NCBI RefSeq assembly: GCF_014252335.1
Contig: NZ_CP059218.1
Location: forward strand, 455,078 to 519,077
Length of the DNA: 64,000 nucleotides
Reading direction: 5' to 3'
Origin: Blattabacterium cuenoti
Lineage (GTDB): Bacteria > Bacteroidota > Bacteroidia > Flavobacteriales > Blattabacteriaceae
Part shown: piece by piece, positions 19,115 to 29,188 of the stretch
Numbering within the stretch: the stretch's first letter is position 1
Layout of the letters: every line of letters begins with the position of its first letter
Position numbers and translations under genes: made by a program
Notes under the pieces: model-generated
Seen by the model: only the letters and a program-made list of their open reading frames with translations
What the model was told of the DNA's origin: nothing
Database searches by the model: none

Positions 19115-19190
19115 CATTCAAATAAAAATACAACATTATTATTTTTTTAATTTTTTCATACCATATTTAGAAGTGAAAAAAACTTTTATT

Positions 19191-20624
19191 ATGTCAAAAC
19201 AAAATCCAATGGAAACTGGAACCTGTAGTTTTTTTAGTTGTGTAGAAAAAAATTTTGATAAAGCCACACCATTTCTTTCTATTGAACAAGGTCTTTTAGA
19301 ACAAATTAAAGCTTGTAACGCTGTATACAAAATTCATTTTCCAGTTAAAATAGATAATACAATAAAAGTTATTGAAGCTTATAGAGTTCAACATTCTCAT
19401 CATAAATTACCATGTAAAGGTGGAATTAGGTATAGCACTAAAGTAACTCAAGATGAAGTTATGACTTTAGCGGCATTAATGACGTATAAATGTGCTATAG
19501 TAGATGTACCTTTTGGTGGTGCTAAAGGGGGAATTAAAATTGATCCGCAAAGCATTTCTATGGATAATTTAGAAACTATTACTCGTCGTTATACATCTGA
19601 ACTTATTAAAAAAAATTTCATAGGACCTGGAATTGATGTCCCTGCTCCAGATTATGGAACAGGAGAACGAGAAATGAGCTGGATTTTGGATACATTTATG
19701 TCATTATGCCCACCTGGTGAAGTAGATGCTTTAGCATGTGTAACAGGTAAACCAATTTCTCAGGGGGGTGTACGTGGAAGAAAAGAAGCAACAGGATTAG
19801 GAGTATTTTATGGAATAAGAGAATTGTGTAGAATGAAACAAGAAATGAATTCTATAGGATTAGATGTTGGATTATGTGGAAAAACAGTTATCATCCAAGG
19901 ATTGGGAAATGTTGGATATCATGCAGCAATTTTTTTTCAACAATTTGGAGCATTAATTGTTGGATTAGCTGAGAGAGAAGGAGCAATTTATAATCCAAAA
20001 GGTTTAAATGTAAAAGACGTTATTATGCATTTACAAAATACAGGTTCTATACTAAATTTTCCACATGCAAAAAATATTTATAATGCAGAACAAGCATTAG
20101 AATTAGAATGTGATATTTTAATTCCTGCTGCTTTAGAAAATGTAATACATAAACATAATGCACATAAGATTAAATCAAAAATTATTGGAGAGGCGGCTAA
20201 TGGACCTATTACACCTGAAGCCGATGATATTTTAGAAAAAAAAGGAATTATTATTGTTCCAGATATTTATTTAAATGCTGGTGGAGTAACAGTCTCTTAT
20301 TTTGAATGGTTAAAAAATCTTAGTCATGTTCGTTATGGTAGAATGGAAAAACGTTTTAGTGAAAATATGAATTCAGAACTTTTACAAGTCATTGAAAACA
20401 TTTGCAAAACAAATATTCCAACAACCGAAAAAAAACTGATTTTAAGAGGTGCTAGAGAAATAGATTTAGTCCATAGTGGATTGGAAGATACCATGATAGA
20501 AGGATTTCATAAAATTAGAAATTTAAAAAATACATTAGGAATAAAAAATTTACGAACTACTGCATTTGTTCTGGCTATTAAAAAAATTATAGATTCTTAC
20601 GAAAAATTAGGCATTTTTCCATAA
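19191..20624 (+). CDS. gdhA: glutamate dehydrogenase (Glu/Leu/Phe/Val dehydrogenase family)
   Basis: The enzyme interconverts glutamate with 2-oxoglutarate and ammonia, the key entry point for nitrogen. From the ATG at 19191 it has 477 residues; the frame opens from a GTG at 19173. The substrate lysine lies in LPCKGGIRYS, the catalytic region in VDVPFGGAKGGI, and the Rossmann motif is VIIQGLGNVGYHAA. In Blattabacterium, which recycles host nitrogen, a GDH of this type takes up ammonia released by urease, as I recall; no urease gene is in the window. It is followed by pyrH after 32 bases. The cofactor (NAD or NADP) cannot be assigned with confidence. Confidence 0.93.
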   Translation: MSKQNPMETGTCSFFSCVEKNFDKATPFLSIEQGLLEQIKACNAVYKIHFPVKIDNTIKVIEAYRVQHSHHKLPCKGGIRYSTKVTQDEVMTLAALMTYKCAIVDVPFGGAKGGIKIDPQSISMDNLETITRRYTSELIKKNFIGPGIDVPAPDYGTGEREMSWILDTFMSLCPPGEVDALACVTGKPISQGGVRGRKEATGLGVFYGIRELCRMKQEMNSIGLDVGLCGKTVIIQGLGNVGYHAAIFFQQFGALIVGLAEREGAIYNPKGLNVKDVIMHLQNTGSILNFPHAKNIYNAEQALELECDILIPAALENVIHKHNAHKIKSKIIGEAANGPITPEADDILEKKGIIIVPDIYLNAGGVTVSYFEWLKNLSHVRYGRMEKRFSENMNSELLQVIENICKTNIPTTEKKLILRGAREIDLVHSGLEDTMIEGFHKIRNLKNTLGIKNLRTTAFVLAIKKIIDSYEKLGIFP

Positions 20625-20656
20625 TCTTCTAACAAAGAAAAAGAAACAAAATATTC

Positions 20657-21367
20657 ATGAAGTACAAAAGATCATTATTGAAATTAAGTGGAGAAGCACT
20701 AATGGGAAATAACGAATATGGGCTTCATTCAAATAGACTAAAACAATATGCAGAAGAAGTAAAAAATGTAGTTAATATGGGTGTTCAAGTAGCTATAGTG
20801 ATAGGAGGAGGTAACATATTTAGAGGATTTTCCAGGATAAAAAAAAATATAATTAATCGTATAGGTGGAGATTATATGGGAATGTTAGCTACCGTAATAA
20901 ACGGAATAGCATTTCAATCTTATTTAGAAAATGTAGGAATATGTACTTATATTCAAACGGCTATTAGAATGGATCCCATAGCAGAACCTTTTTTTAAAGA
21001 CAGAGCAATTAGTCATCTAGAAAAAGGTAGAGTTGTAATTTTTGTTGCTGGATTAGGAAATCCTTATTTTACAACAGATACTGCCGCTGTATTACGTGCC
21101 ATAGAAATTAAAGCTGATGTTTTATTAAAAGGCACTAAAGTAGATGGAATTTATACTGAAGATCCAAACAAAGATAAAACTGCTAAAAAAATAAAAAATA
21201 TATCTTTTGATATGATTTATAAAATGGGAATAAAAGTCATGGATACAACCGCTTTTATTTTGGGTAATGAACATAATTTACCTATTATTATTTTTGATAT
21301 CAACCGTATAGGAAATTTAAAAAAAGCAATATCTGGAGAATCAATTGGTACTATTGTAACCAACTAA
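20657..21367 (+). CDS. pyrH: UMP kinase
   Basis: PyrH phosphorylates UMP to UDP, feeding RNA, DNA and UDP-sugar synthesis. The 236 residues match the bacterial amino-acid-kinase-fold enzyme: LLKLSGEALMG at the start, IVIGGGNIFRG near 48-58, GNPYFTTDTAAVLRA near 134 and KVDGIYTEDP near 161. All nucleotide-binding loops are intact. It lies 13 bases before frr, the conserved pyrH-frr pair of bacteria. Confidence 0.96.
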   Translation: MKYKRSLLKLSGEALMGNNEYGLHSNRLKQYAEEVKNVVNMGVQVAIVIGGGNIFRGFSRIKKNIINRIGGDYMGMLATVINGIAFQSYLENVGICTYIQTAIRMDPIAEPFFKDRAISHLEKGRVVIFVAGLGNPYFTTDTAAVLRAIEIKADVLLKGTKVDGIYTEDPNKDKTAKKIKNISFDMIYKMGIKVMDTTAFILGNEHNLPIIIFDINRIGNLKKAISGESIGTIVTN

Positions 21368-21380
21368 ATAACATAATATT

Positions 21381-21938
21381 ATGGAAGAAATAAATGAAAT
21401 TTATTCTTCTTGTCAAAAAGATATGAATAATATTTTAAAACAATTTAAAAATGATATTATTCGCATTAGATTAGGAAGTCAATCCTTATTATCTTTTTTA
21501 GAAAAAATTAAAATTAAATATTATGATTTTTTTATAGATTTAATTAAAATTGCCAATATTTCTATTTTAGATAATATGAATTTAACTATTCGTCCATGGG
21601 ATAAATCTTTAATTTCAATTATAGATAAAGCAATTATAGATTCTAATTTAGGATTAATGCCTACAAATAAAGGAGAATATATCCATATTAGAATTCCTAT
21701 AATGACGGAAGAAGGTAGAAAACATTTGATAAAAAAAATTAAAACTGAAACAGAACAATCTAAAATACTGATTCGAGTCATAAGAAAAAAATATAATCAT
21801 ATGATGAAAAAGAAGTTAAATTTATCTCAAGATATATTAAAAGAAGGAGAATATCATATACAAAAAATAACAAATAATTATATTCAAAAAATTAATGAAA
21901 TTTTTATTTTAAAGGAACAAGAAATATTAACAATATAG
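21381..21938 (+). CDS. frr: ribosome recycling factor
   Basis: RRF splits the post-termination ribosome together with EF-G. The 185 residues have the family length and pattern: a long helical N-terminus, the IRIRLGSQSLLSFLEKI segment (normally RxGRAxPxLL), the beta domain with LTIRPWD and NLGLMP, and a C-terminal helix. The sequence is diverged: the usual RAGRA is read as RLGSQ, and the beta-domain insert has hydrophobic replacements. It is still unmistakable next to pyrH. Confidence 0.92.
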   Translation: MEEINEIYSSCQKDMNNILKQFKNDIIRIRLGSQSLLSFLEKIKIKYYDFFIDLIKIANISILDNMNLTIRPWDKSLISIIDKAIIDSNLGLMPTNKGEYIHIRIPIMTEEGRKHLIKKIKTETEQSKILIRVIRKKYNHMMKKKLNLSQDILKEGEYHIQKITNNYIQKINEIFILKEQEILTI

Positions 21939-21969
21939 TAGTCATATTATAAAGTAAATTTCTATATTA

Positions 21970-23385
21970 ATGATTAAAAAATATTCAATTCAAACATTAT
22001 TGGATAATTATAAATTTTTCTTAAACAAAAAAGTTATAGTAGAAGGGTGGGTACGTTCGTTTAGAAATTATATATTTATATCCTTAAATGATGGGTCTAC
22101 TATTCGGAATATTCAAATTATTGTATCATTAAAAAAATTCAAAAAGAATTTTTTAAAAGAAATAACCATTGGAACATCTATTCATGTTATAGGAATTATA
22201 ACTAATAGCATAGGAAAAGAACAATTTATAGAGTTAGAATCTTATTTTATTAAAATTTACGGTAAAGTAGATAATTTATTATTTCAACAATCTATATTAC
22301 AACCTAAAAAACACAGTTTAGAAAAACTTAGAACACAAAGACATCTAAGATTTAGAACTAATGTATTTAGTTGTGTTATGCGTATTCGTCATCATATAGC
22401 TTTTTCTATTCATAAATATTTTAATGATAATGGATTTTTTTATATTCATACTCCAATTATTACTACTTCAAATGCAGAAGGTGCTGGAAATATGTTTCAA
22501 GTAACTACTTTGGATCTAAAACATATTCCATGGATAAAAGATAATATAATTGATTATCAAAAAGATTTTTTTAAATGTCAAACTTATCTTGGAGTTTCTG
22601 GTCAATTAGAAGCAGAAGCAGCATCATTAGCATTAGGCAAAGTTTATACGTTTGGTCCAGTTTTTAGGGCAGAAAATTCAAATACTTCAAGACATTTATC
22701 AGAATTTTGGATGATAGAACCAGAAATGGCATTTTATCATTTAGATGATAATATGAATTTAGCAGAAAAATTTTTAAAATATATTATTCAATATATCATT
22801 GAACATTGTGTAGATGATTTATACTTTTTAACACATTATATTTATACAAATGAAGAAGAATCTTTACTAAAACAATTGGAATCTTTATTAACCATTAATT
22901 TTGAAAAAATTAGCTATACTGAATCTATCAAGATTCTTAATAAATCTATACATAATAATAAAGTTAATTTTTTGCATCCTGTTATTTGGGGAATGGATTT
23001 GCAATCTGAACATGAACAATATTTAGTAAATAAATATTTTAAAAATCCTATTATTATATTTGATTATCCATATCATATTAAAGCTTTTTATATGAGAATA
23101 AACAATGATGAAAAAACAGTAAGAGCTATGGATATTTTATTTCCAAAAGTAGGCGAAATTATTGGAGGATCTCAAAGAGAAGAACGTTATGATGTCCTGA
23201 TGACAAGAATGAATAAACATAATATAAATAAAAAATTACTTTATTGGTACTTAGATACAAGACGTTTTGGCTCAGTTCCACATAGTGGATTTGGATTAGG
23301 ATTTGATAGATTAGTTCAATTTATTTCAGGAATGCAAAATATTCGTGATGTTATTCCTTTTCCAAAAACTCCAAATCATGCATAA
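21970..23385 (+). CDS. asnS: asparaginyl-tRNA synthetase
   Basis: AsnS charges tRNA-Asn. The 471 residues show an N-terminal OB-fold anticodon-binding domain (about 15-110) and a class II catalytic core: motif 2 region FGPVFRAENSNTSRHLSEFWMIEPEMAF and motif 3 GFGLGFDRLVQF near the C-terminus. The core sequence fits AsnRS rather than AspRS, with TSNAEGAGNMFQV in the Asn-specific active site. A direct AsnRS route means the transamidation route is not needed for Asn. It is nine bases upstream of rpoN, a pairing seen in Flavobacteriia. Confidence 0.95.
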   Translation: MIKKYSIQTLLDNYKFFLNKKVIVEGWVRSFRNYIFISLNDGSTIRNIQIIVSLKKFKKNFLKEITIGTSIHVIGIITNSIGKEQFIELESYFIKIYGKVDNLLFQQSILQPKKHSLEKLRTQRHLRFRTNVFSCVMRIRHHIAFSIHKYFNDNGFFYIHTPIITTSNAEGAGNMFQVTTLDLKHIPWIKDNIIDYQKDFFKCQTYLGVSGQLEAEAASLALGKVYTFGPVFRAENSNTSRHLSEFWMIEPEMAFYHLDDNMNLAEKFLKYIIQYIIEHCVDDLYFLTHYIYTNEEESLLKQLESLLTINFEKISYTESIKILNKSIHNNKVNFLHPVIWGMDLQSEHEQYLVNKYFKNPIIIFDYPYHIKAFYMRINNDEKTVRAMDILFPKVGEIIGGSQREERYDVLMTRMNKHNINKKLLYWYLDTRRFGSVPHSGFGLGFDRLVQFISGMQNIRDVIPFPKTPNHA

Positions 23386-23394
23386 TTATAAACC

Positions 23395-24822
23395 ATGTTA
23401 AAACAACAATTATTTCAAAAAATACAGCATAAACTATCTCCAAAACAAATTCAATTAATGAAATTAGTTCAATTATCTACTTTAGATTTTGAACAACAAG
23501 TAAAAAAAGAACTAGAAGAAAATCCAGCTTTAGAAAAAATAGACGAAGAAGAAATCTCAAAAGATTATGATGATAATCATTTAGATACTCTTATGAAAAA
23601 TAAAATAAAAAATGTAGATTTCAATAATAATCATGATAAAATTTTACATATTAAAAATAATCTTCAAGAAGAAAATTATCATCCTATAGTTTCTGGAATA
23701 TCTTTTCAAGAATATTTAAAAAATCAATTGCATACATGTAGATTTTTGAATAAAACAGAATTATTAATAGCAGATTTTATATTGGGTAATATCGATGACA
23801 ATGGATATATAAGAAGAAAAATGTATTCTCTTGTTGAAGATATTTTTTTGATTCTTGGAATCTCTATTAATCTGGAAAAAATAGAAACAATTATTGTTAA
23901 TTATATACAACAATTAGAACCTATTGGTGTTGGGGCAAGAAATTTACAAGAATGTTTATTAATTCAATTATCATATAAAAAAACATCAAAAGAAATTGTT
24001 TTGGCAAAAGAAATTATAAAAAATTATTTTAAACTATTTGTAAAAAGACATTATCATAAATTGCAAAATAAATTAGGAATAACCACAAATATTTTACGAA
24101 AGGTAGTTCATAAAATAGAAAAATTAAATCCAAAACCAGGTAAACTTTATTCATGTAATTCAAAAACTATCAATTATTTAATTCCAGATTTTACAATTTT
24201 AGTTATGGATGGTAATTTAGAACTTTCTTTAAATAAAAGAAATAATCCAGAATTGAAAATATCTACCTTATACTTAAACATGTTAAAATATTATAAAAAT
24301 TATAATAAAAAACAACAAAATTACAAGAATATTATCATTTTTTTGAAAAAAAAAATAGATTCAGCAAAATGGTTTTTAGATGCTATTAAACAACGTAAAA
24401 ATACATTAATGTTGACTATGAATGCTATAATGAATTATCAAAAAAAATATTTTTTAACTGGTGATACATCAAATATCAAACCAATGATTTTAAAGAATAT
24501 ATCTCAAAAAATTGGAGTTGGAATTTCTACTGTATCTCGTGTAGCTAACAGTAAATATGTTAATACACCATATGGTACTTTTTTAATAAAACAATTTTTT
24601 TCAGAAAAAATGACAAATATAGAAGGACAAGAAATTTCTTCTATTGAAATCAAAAGATTATTAAAAGAATTTATAGCCAATGAAAATAAAAATCAACCAA
24701 TTACTGATGAAACATTATCAAATATTTTTAAAAACAAAGGATATCTCGTCGCAAGAAGAACAGTTTCTAAATACAGAAATCAAATGAATATACCAGTAGC
24801 GAGATTAAGAAAAATGTTATAA
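23395..24822 (+). CDS. rpoN: RNA polymerase sigma-54 factor RpoN
   Basis: RpoN directs polymerase to -24/-12 promoters and needs an AAA+ enhancer-binding activator. The 475 residues contain all three parts: a Gln-rich N-terminal region I (LSPKQIQLMKLVQLSTLDFEQ), the core-binding domain, and the C-terminal DNA-binding domain ending with the RpoN box ARRTVSKYR at about 458-466. Nothing is truncated. No enhancer-binding protein gene occurs in this window and I found no convincing TGGC-N8-TTGC promoter in its spacers. Retention of a complete alternative sigma factor in a reduced genome is notable. It follows asnS closely. Confidence 0.95.
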   Translation: MLKQQLFQKIQHKLSPKQIQLMKLVQLSTLDFEQQVKKELEENPALEKIDEEEISKDYDDNHLDTLMKNKIKNVDFNNNHDKILHIKNNLQEENYHPIVSGISFQEYLKNQLHTCRFLNKTELLIADFILGNIDDNGYIRRKMYSLVEDIFLILGISINLEKIETIIVNYIQQLEPIGVGARNLQECLLIQLSYKKTSKEIVLAKEIIKNYFKLFVKRHYHKLQNKLGITTNILRKVVHKIEKLNPKPGKLYSCNSKTINYLIPDFTILVMDGNLELSLNKRNNPELKISTLYLNMLKYYKNYNKKQQNYKNIIIFLKKKIDSAKWFLDAIKQRKNTLMLTMNAIMNYQKKYFLTGDTSNIKPMILKNISQKIGVGISTVSRVANSKYVNTPYGTFLIKQFFSEKMTNIEGQEISSIEIKRLLKEFIANENKNQPITDETLSNIFKNKGYLVARRTVSKYRNQMNIPVARLRKML

Positions 24823-24897
24823 TTTATTTAAATTCCAATCATATATCATGTAATTTATTATTTTTTTTTTAATTCAAAATAAAATTATAATCATCAA

Positions 24898-25323
24898 TTA
24901 GTTACAATAATCATCCTCAAAATTTTTGGCATAAAATTTCATTTTTTTTAAAAAAAGTAATAATCCATTTGATCTAATTGGAGTTAAAAAATTATGAAAT
25001 CCTATTTCACTAATAAAACTTGCTTTTGATGAAATAATTTCAAATGGATATCTTCCTGAATATACAATAATCATCATTGCAATTAATCCTTTAGGTATTA
25101 AAGCATCACTATCAGCATCAAAAATAACTTTCATACCAATTAATTTGGCATCTAACCACACTTTAGATTGACATCCATAAATTAATTTATCTTCAGTTCT
25201 AAATGTATTATCTTGTTTTGGTAATCTATTACCTAAATATAATATATATTCATATTTATCTTGCCAATCATGTAATTGTTCAAATTCTTGTTTAATTTTT
25301 TGTTCTTTATCTTTTAATGTCAT
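24898..25323 (-). CDS. sufE: SufE family Fe-S cluster sulfur acceptor
   Basis: SufE takes the persulfide from the cysteine desulfurase SufS and passes it to the SufBCD scaffold. The 141 residues carry the family signature with the acceptor cysteine in IYGCQSKVWLDA near residue 50 and the LIPKGLIAMMIIVYSG segment. It is separated from the other suf genes, which are not in this window. It lies 50 bases downstream of metE on the same strand and may share its transcript. Confidence 0.93.
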   Translation of the reverse strand: MTLKDKEQKIKQEFEQLHDWQDKYEYILYLGNRLPKQDNTFRTEDKLIYGCQSKVWLDAKLIGMKVIFDADSDALIPKGLIAMMIIVYSGRYPFEIISSKASFISEIGFHNFLTPIRSNGLLLFLKKMKFYAKNFEDDYCN

Positions 25324-25373
25324 TTCATGTTATTTAAAATAAAAATAGAAACAACAATTATGATTAATTATTA

Positions 25374-27647
25374 TTATGAATGTTGCTGTCTAGCTATTTT
25401 TGTTGCTGTTGTCATATTTTTCAATGAATTTATAACTTCATGCCAAGTTCTAGTTTTTAATCCACAATCTGGATTAATCCAAATATTTTTAATAGGCAAT
25501 TTTGTTGAAGCTTTATTAATTAAATTTAATATTTCTTTTACTTCAGGAATCCTTGGAGAATGAATATCATATACACCAGGACCTATTTCATTTTGATATG
25601 AAAAATTAGAAAATGCATTCAAAAGTTCCATTTTAGATCTTGCAGTTTCTATAGTAATTACATCAGCATCTAAATCAGAAAGATATTTTATAATATCATT
25701 TACCTCACTATAACAGATATGTGTATGAATTTGTGTTTCATCTTTAACTACACTGGAAGATAATCGAAATGCTTTAATTGCCCAATTAAAATAAAATTTC
25801 CAATGTTTATTTTTTAATGGCAATCCTTCTCTTAGTGCTGGTTCATCTATTTGAATAATTTGAATACCAGTATTTTCTAAAGATTTTACTTCTTCTCTAA
25901 TTGCCCATGCAATTTGATAAGCAGTTTCATAATATGGTTGATCATCTCTTACAAATGACCATTTTAACAGAGTAACTGGTCCAGTTAATATTCCTTTTAT
26001 TAATTTGTTGGTTTGAGATTGAGCAAACGATATCCATTTTACAGTCATATCAGAAACTCTTTTTACATCTGCATAAATTATTGGTGGTTTAACACATCGA
26101 CTACCATAACTTTGTACCCATCCGTTTTTTGTAGAAACAAAGCCTTTTAATTTATCTGAAAAAAATTCTACCATATCGTTTCTTTCAAATTCACCATGTA
26201 CCAAAACATCTAAATTAATTTTTTCTTGTGTTCTTATAGCATCTATTATAACTTTCTGTATACATTGTTCATATGTCTTTTTAGTAATTACATTATTTTT
26301 GAAATTTTTTCGTAATTTTCTGATTTCCTTTGTTTGAGGAAATGACCCTATAGTTGTAGTTGGAAATAACGGAAATTGAAATTTTTTTTGTTGTGTTTTT
26401 TGACGAATATGAAAAGAATTTTTTCTATTGAGATGTACTTTTGTTATTTGTTGTTTAATAATACATTGTTTTTTTTTGTCAAAATATTTCAAATTATTAC
26501 ACAGTTTTTCTTTATTCCCATTTAAAATATTTTCTAAATCATTTAATTCATAAAGTTTTTGTTTAGCAAAAGCCATTTTATTTATTATATTTTTCGAAAT
26601 TGATGTTTCACATTCTAAATCAATCGGTATATGCAATAACGAACAACTAGGGGCAATCATAATTCTTTCTTTACCTAATTTTAATATTGCTTGTTTAATA
26701 AGTTTGATAGAATGAGTATAATTATTTTTCCATATATTTTTTCCATTAATTATACCTAAAGAAAGTCCCATTTTTTGTTTTTGCAAAAAATCTAAAATTT
26801 TAGTTAATTGACTATAATTTTCTACTAAATCAATATGTAAATTAAATCTTGAAGACAAATTTTTAAATATATCTAAATTTTTTTCTTCCAAACTATCAAA
26901 ATAAGAAGTTACAATTATGTTAATTGCATTATCATCACAAATTTTATTTATAGTTTGATAAACATATTTAAATGATTTTATTATTTGATCAGTTAATGAA
27001 TCAAAAACTAAAATTGGTTCATCTAGTTGTATCCATTTAATATTTTTTTGAATTAAACGTTGTATAATCTCTATGTAAATAGGTAATAAATTATCTACTA
27101 AATCGAATTTATTAAAAATTTTATTTTTTTCTTTACCTAAATATAAATAACTAATAGGTCCAATTAAAACAGGTTTTGGAATAGCTTTATTTATTATTTC
27201 TTTATATTCATCAATTTCATTAAATAATTTCATAGAATAAATTCCAAATTTTTGATTTGGTTCAAATTCTGGTACTATGTAATGATAATTTGTATTAAAC
27301 CATTTAGTCATTTCCATGGCTTTTAAATCCAATTCATTTTTTTGAATTCCTCTAGCCATAGCAAAATAAATATCTATATCTTCCTTAAATTTAGTAGAAT
27401 ATACTTCTGAAATATTACCAAGTAAAAATGACATATCTAAAACATGATCATAGAAACTAAAATCATTACATGGAATTAAATCTATTCCACATTTTTCTTG
27501 TATTTTCCAATTATTGATTTTTATTGTTTTTCCAATATTAAATAAATCTTTTGAAGTAATTAGATTATTCCAGTAATCTTCACAAGCTTTTTTCAATTCT
27601 CTTTTTATTCCTATTCTAGGATAACCTAAATTATGTTTCAACATCAT
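25374..27647 (-). CDS. metE: cobalamin-independent methionine synthase MetE
   Basis: MetE methylates homocysteine from 5-methyl-THF polyglutamate without B12. The 757 residues match the full two-barrel enzyme. The catalytic zinc ligands are visible in the C-terminal half: His and Cys in THICYSEV, Glu in ITIETARSKME, and Cys in INPDCGLKTRTW. The N-terminal barrel begins NLGYPRIGIKRELKKA as usual. Its presence means the organism can finish methionine synthesis, tying it to the folate pathway that the frameshifted cyclo-ligase also serves. ATG codons occur at 27647 and 27644; either may be used. No SAM or B12 riboswitch is seen in the short upstream spacer. Confidence 0.96.
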   Translation of the reverse strand: MMLKHNLGYPRIGIKRELKKACEDYWNNLITSKDLFNIGKTIKINNWKIQEKCGIDLIPCNDFSFYDHVLDMSFLLGNISEVYSTKFKEDIDIYFAMARGIQKNELDLKAMEMTKWFNTNYHYIVPEFEPNQKFGIYSMKLFNEIDEYKEIINKAIPKPVLIGPISYLYLGKEKNKIFNKFDLVDNLLPIYIEIIQRLIQKNIKWIQLDEPILVFDSLTDQIIKSFKYVYQTINKICDDNAINIIVTSYFDSLEEKNLDIFKNLSSRFNLHIDLVENYSQLTKILDFLQKQKMGLSLGIINGKNIWKNNYTHSIKLIKQAILKLGKERIMIAPSCSLLHIPIDLECETSISKNIINKMAFAKQKLYELNDLENILNGNKEKLCNNLKYFDKKKQCIIKQQITKVHLNRKNSFHIRQKTQQKKFQFPLFPTTTIGSFPQTKEIRKLRKNFKNNVITKKTYEQCIQKVIIDAIRTQEKINLDVLVHGEFERNDMVEFFSDKLKGFVSTKNGWVQSYGSRCVKPPIIYADVKRVSDMTVKWISFAQSQTNKLIKGILTGPVTLLKWSFVRDDQPYYETAYQIAWAIREEVKSLENTGIQIIQIDEPALREGLPLKNKHWKFYFNWAIKAFRLSSSVVKDETQIHTHICYSEVNDIIKYLSDLDADVITIETARSKMELLNAFSNFSYQNEIGPGVYDIHSPRIPEVKEILNLINKASTKLPIKNIWINPDCGLKTRTWHEVINSLKNMTTATKIARQQHS

Positions 27648-27721
27648 AATATCATTTCAATTAAATGAACAATATATAATATTTTTTTAATAATATCATT
27701 TTATCGATTATTGATTATATG

Positions 27722-28921
27722 TTATGTGTAATCATATAAATATTTTAAAATATTTTTATCTATAAATGAAAAACATATATTCCTTCTTTTCATCATTATT
27801 TTTGCAGTTTGACAGACTTGATAAAAAGATATTTTTTGATTATTATTACTTCCAAAAGAAAAAGAAGAAATATATTTAGGAGGGAACCCAATACCAAAAA
27901 TATTAGCCCCAACTCCTACTATTGTAGCAGTATTAAATTGAGTATTAATAGAAGATTTAGAGTAATCACCCATAATCATTCCAAAAAATTGAATAGGAAT
28001 TCTAATAAATTTTTTTTTATCATAACTCCACACTTTCACATTAGAATAATCATTTCTTAAATTAGATACATTAGTACCAGCTCCTATATTACACCATTCT
28101 CCAATTATAGAATCTCCTATAAAACCATCATGAGCTTTATTAGAATATGAAAGAAATATAGAATTTCTTATTTCTCCACCAACTTTACATTGTGGTCCTA
28201 TCGTAGTTGCTCCATAGATTTTTGTTCCCATATTTAATAAAGAATTTCTACAAATTGCTGCAGGTCCACGAATCATTGATCCTTCCATAAGATTAACTCC
28301 TTTTTCAATATAAATAGGCCCTATTTTAGCATTTAGTATAACATTATAAGAATATACATTTTCCTCAAAAAAAATATTTTTTTTATCAATAAGATAATTT
28401 GGGCCAAACAAAGAACAAGATTTTTTATCTTTTGTTAAAAAATCAAAATCTTGTCTTAAAACTTTATCGTTATTAATAAATAAATCCCATATATTTTGAA
28501 TATAAATAATTTGATTAAATGAATATATTTTTTTATATTGTTTATGATTTTTGACAAATTTTATTATATTTTCATAATTTTCATAATTATTAATATGTAT
28601 ACGTGTAGCTACCAGGATTGTTGAATAAAAAATTGCTTCATTTTCTTTTAATTTCAATAATAATTCTATTAATTTTTCATTTGGTAAAAATGATGAATTA
28701 ATCATCAATACGTTTTTTATATTTAATTGTTTTTTACATGTATACTTTTTTGAAAGAAAATTTTTTGTATAAATTATAGATTTACCACCAATATATTTTT
28801 CCCATCTTTCTTTAATAGTTAATATTCCTATACGAATGTCTGATATCGTTTTAGTAAATGTAATAGGTAATAAATTAACCCATTCTATTTCACCATCATA
28901 TAATATAAAATATTCATCCAT
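27722..28921 (-). CDS. alternative GlmU-type sugar nucleotidyltransferase/acyltransferase
   Basis: This 399-residue protein belongs to the Bacteroidota-type GlmU family. The N-terminal part begins EYFILYDGEIEWVNLLPITFTKTISDIRIGILTIKE in outline (nucleotidyltransferase-like), and the C-terminal part is a left-handed beta helix with hexapeptide repeats (about 210-370). It is thought to make UDP-GlcNAc from GlcN-1-P in place of classical GlmU, feeding murein and lipid A. Experimental proof for the family is limited. It is one base upstream of nothing but abuts rpmE2: the L31 stop at 28923 precedes its ATG at 28921, so the genes are tightly linked. Confidence 0.88.
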   Translation of the reverse strand: MDEYFILYDGEIEWVNLLPITFTKTISDIRIGILTIKERWEKYIGGKSIIYTKNFLSKKYTCKKQLNIKNVLMINSSFLPNEKLIELLLKLKENEAIFYSTILVATRIHINNYENYENIIKFVKNHKQYKKIYSFNQIIYIQNIWDLFINNDKVLRQDFDFLTKDKKSCSLFGPNYLIDKKNIFFEENVYSYNVILNAKIGPIYIEKGVNLMEGSMIRGPAAICRNSLLNMGTKIYGATTIGPQCKVGGEIRNSIFLSYSNKAHDGFIGDSIIGEWCNIGAGTNVSNLRNDYSNVKVWSYDKKKFIRIPIQFFGMIMGDYSKSSINTQFNTATIVGVGANIFGIGFPPKYISSFSFGSNNNQKISFYQVCQTAKIMMKRRNICFSFIDKNILKYLYDYT

Positions 28922-28922
28922 A

Positions 28923-29174
28923 TTAAATATTATATTTTTTGTATTTCTTTTTAAATTTTTCTGATGGACCTGTTTTTCTCACCAATTTTTTTGCTCCAGT
29001 ATAAAATGGATGTGAATAACTAGATATTTCCATTTTATATAATGGATATTCTATTCCATTTAATTTTATAAATTCTTTTGTATTTACTGTTGATTTGCAA
29101 ATAAAAAATTTATCATTATTAATATCCTGAAAAACAACTGGTCTATAATTTTTTGGATGTATGTCTTTTTTCAT
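28923..29174 (-). CDS. rpmE2: 50S ribosomal protein L31 type B
   Basis: This 83-residue L31 starts MKKDIHPKNYRPVVFQD and contains SYSHPFYTG, the pattern of the type B form that lacks the zinc-binding cysteines. L31 bridges the ribosomal subunits. The only Cys (FICKST) does not make a zinc site. It lies 14 bases after the FabH-like gene and directly before the GlmU-type gene, a linkage seen in Flavobacteriia. Confidence 0.94.
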   Translation of the reverse strand: MKKDIHPKNYRPVVFQDINNDKFFICKSTVNTKEFIKLNGIEYPLYKMEISSYSHPFYTGAKKLVRKTGPSEKFKKKYKKYNI

Positions 29175-29188
29175 AAATTTAGTATTAT

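Noticed and set aside
27648-27721. SAM or cobalamin riboswitch associated with metE
   Set aside because: This 74-base gap lies on both sides between metE and the GlmU-type gene and is too short; no conserved riboswitch core is visible.
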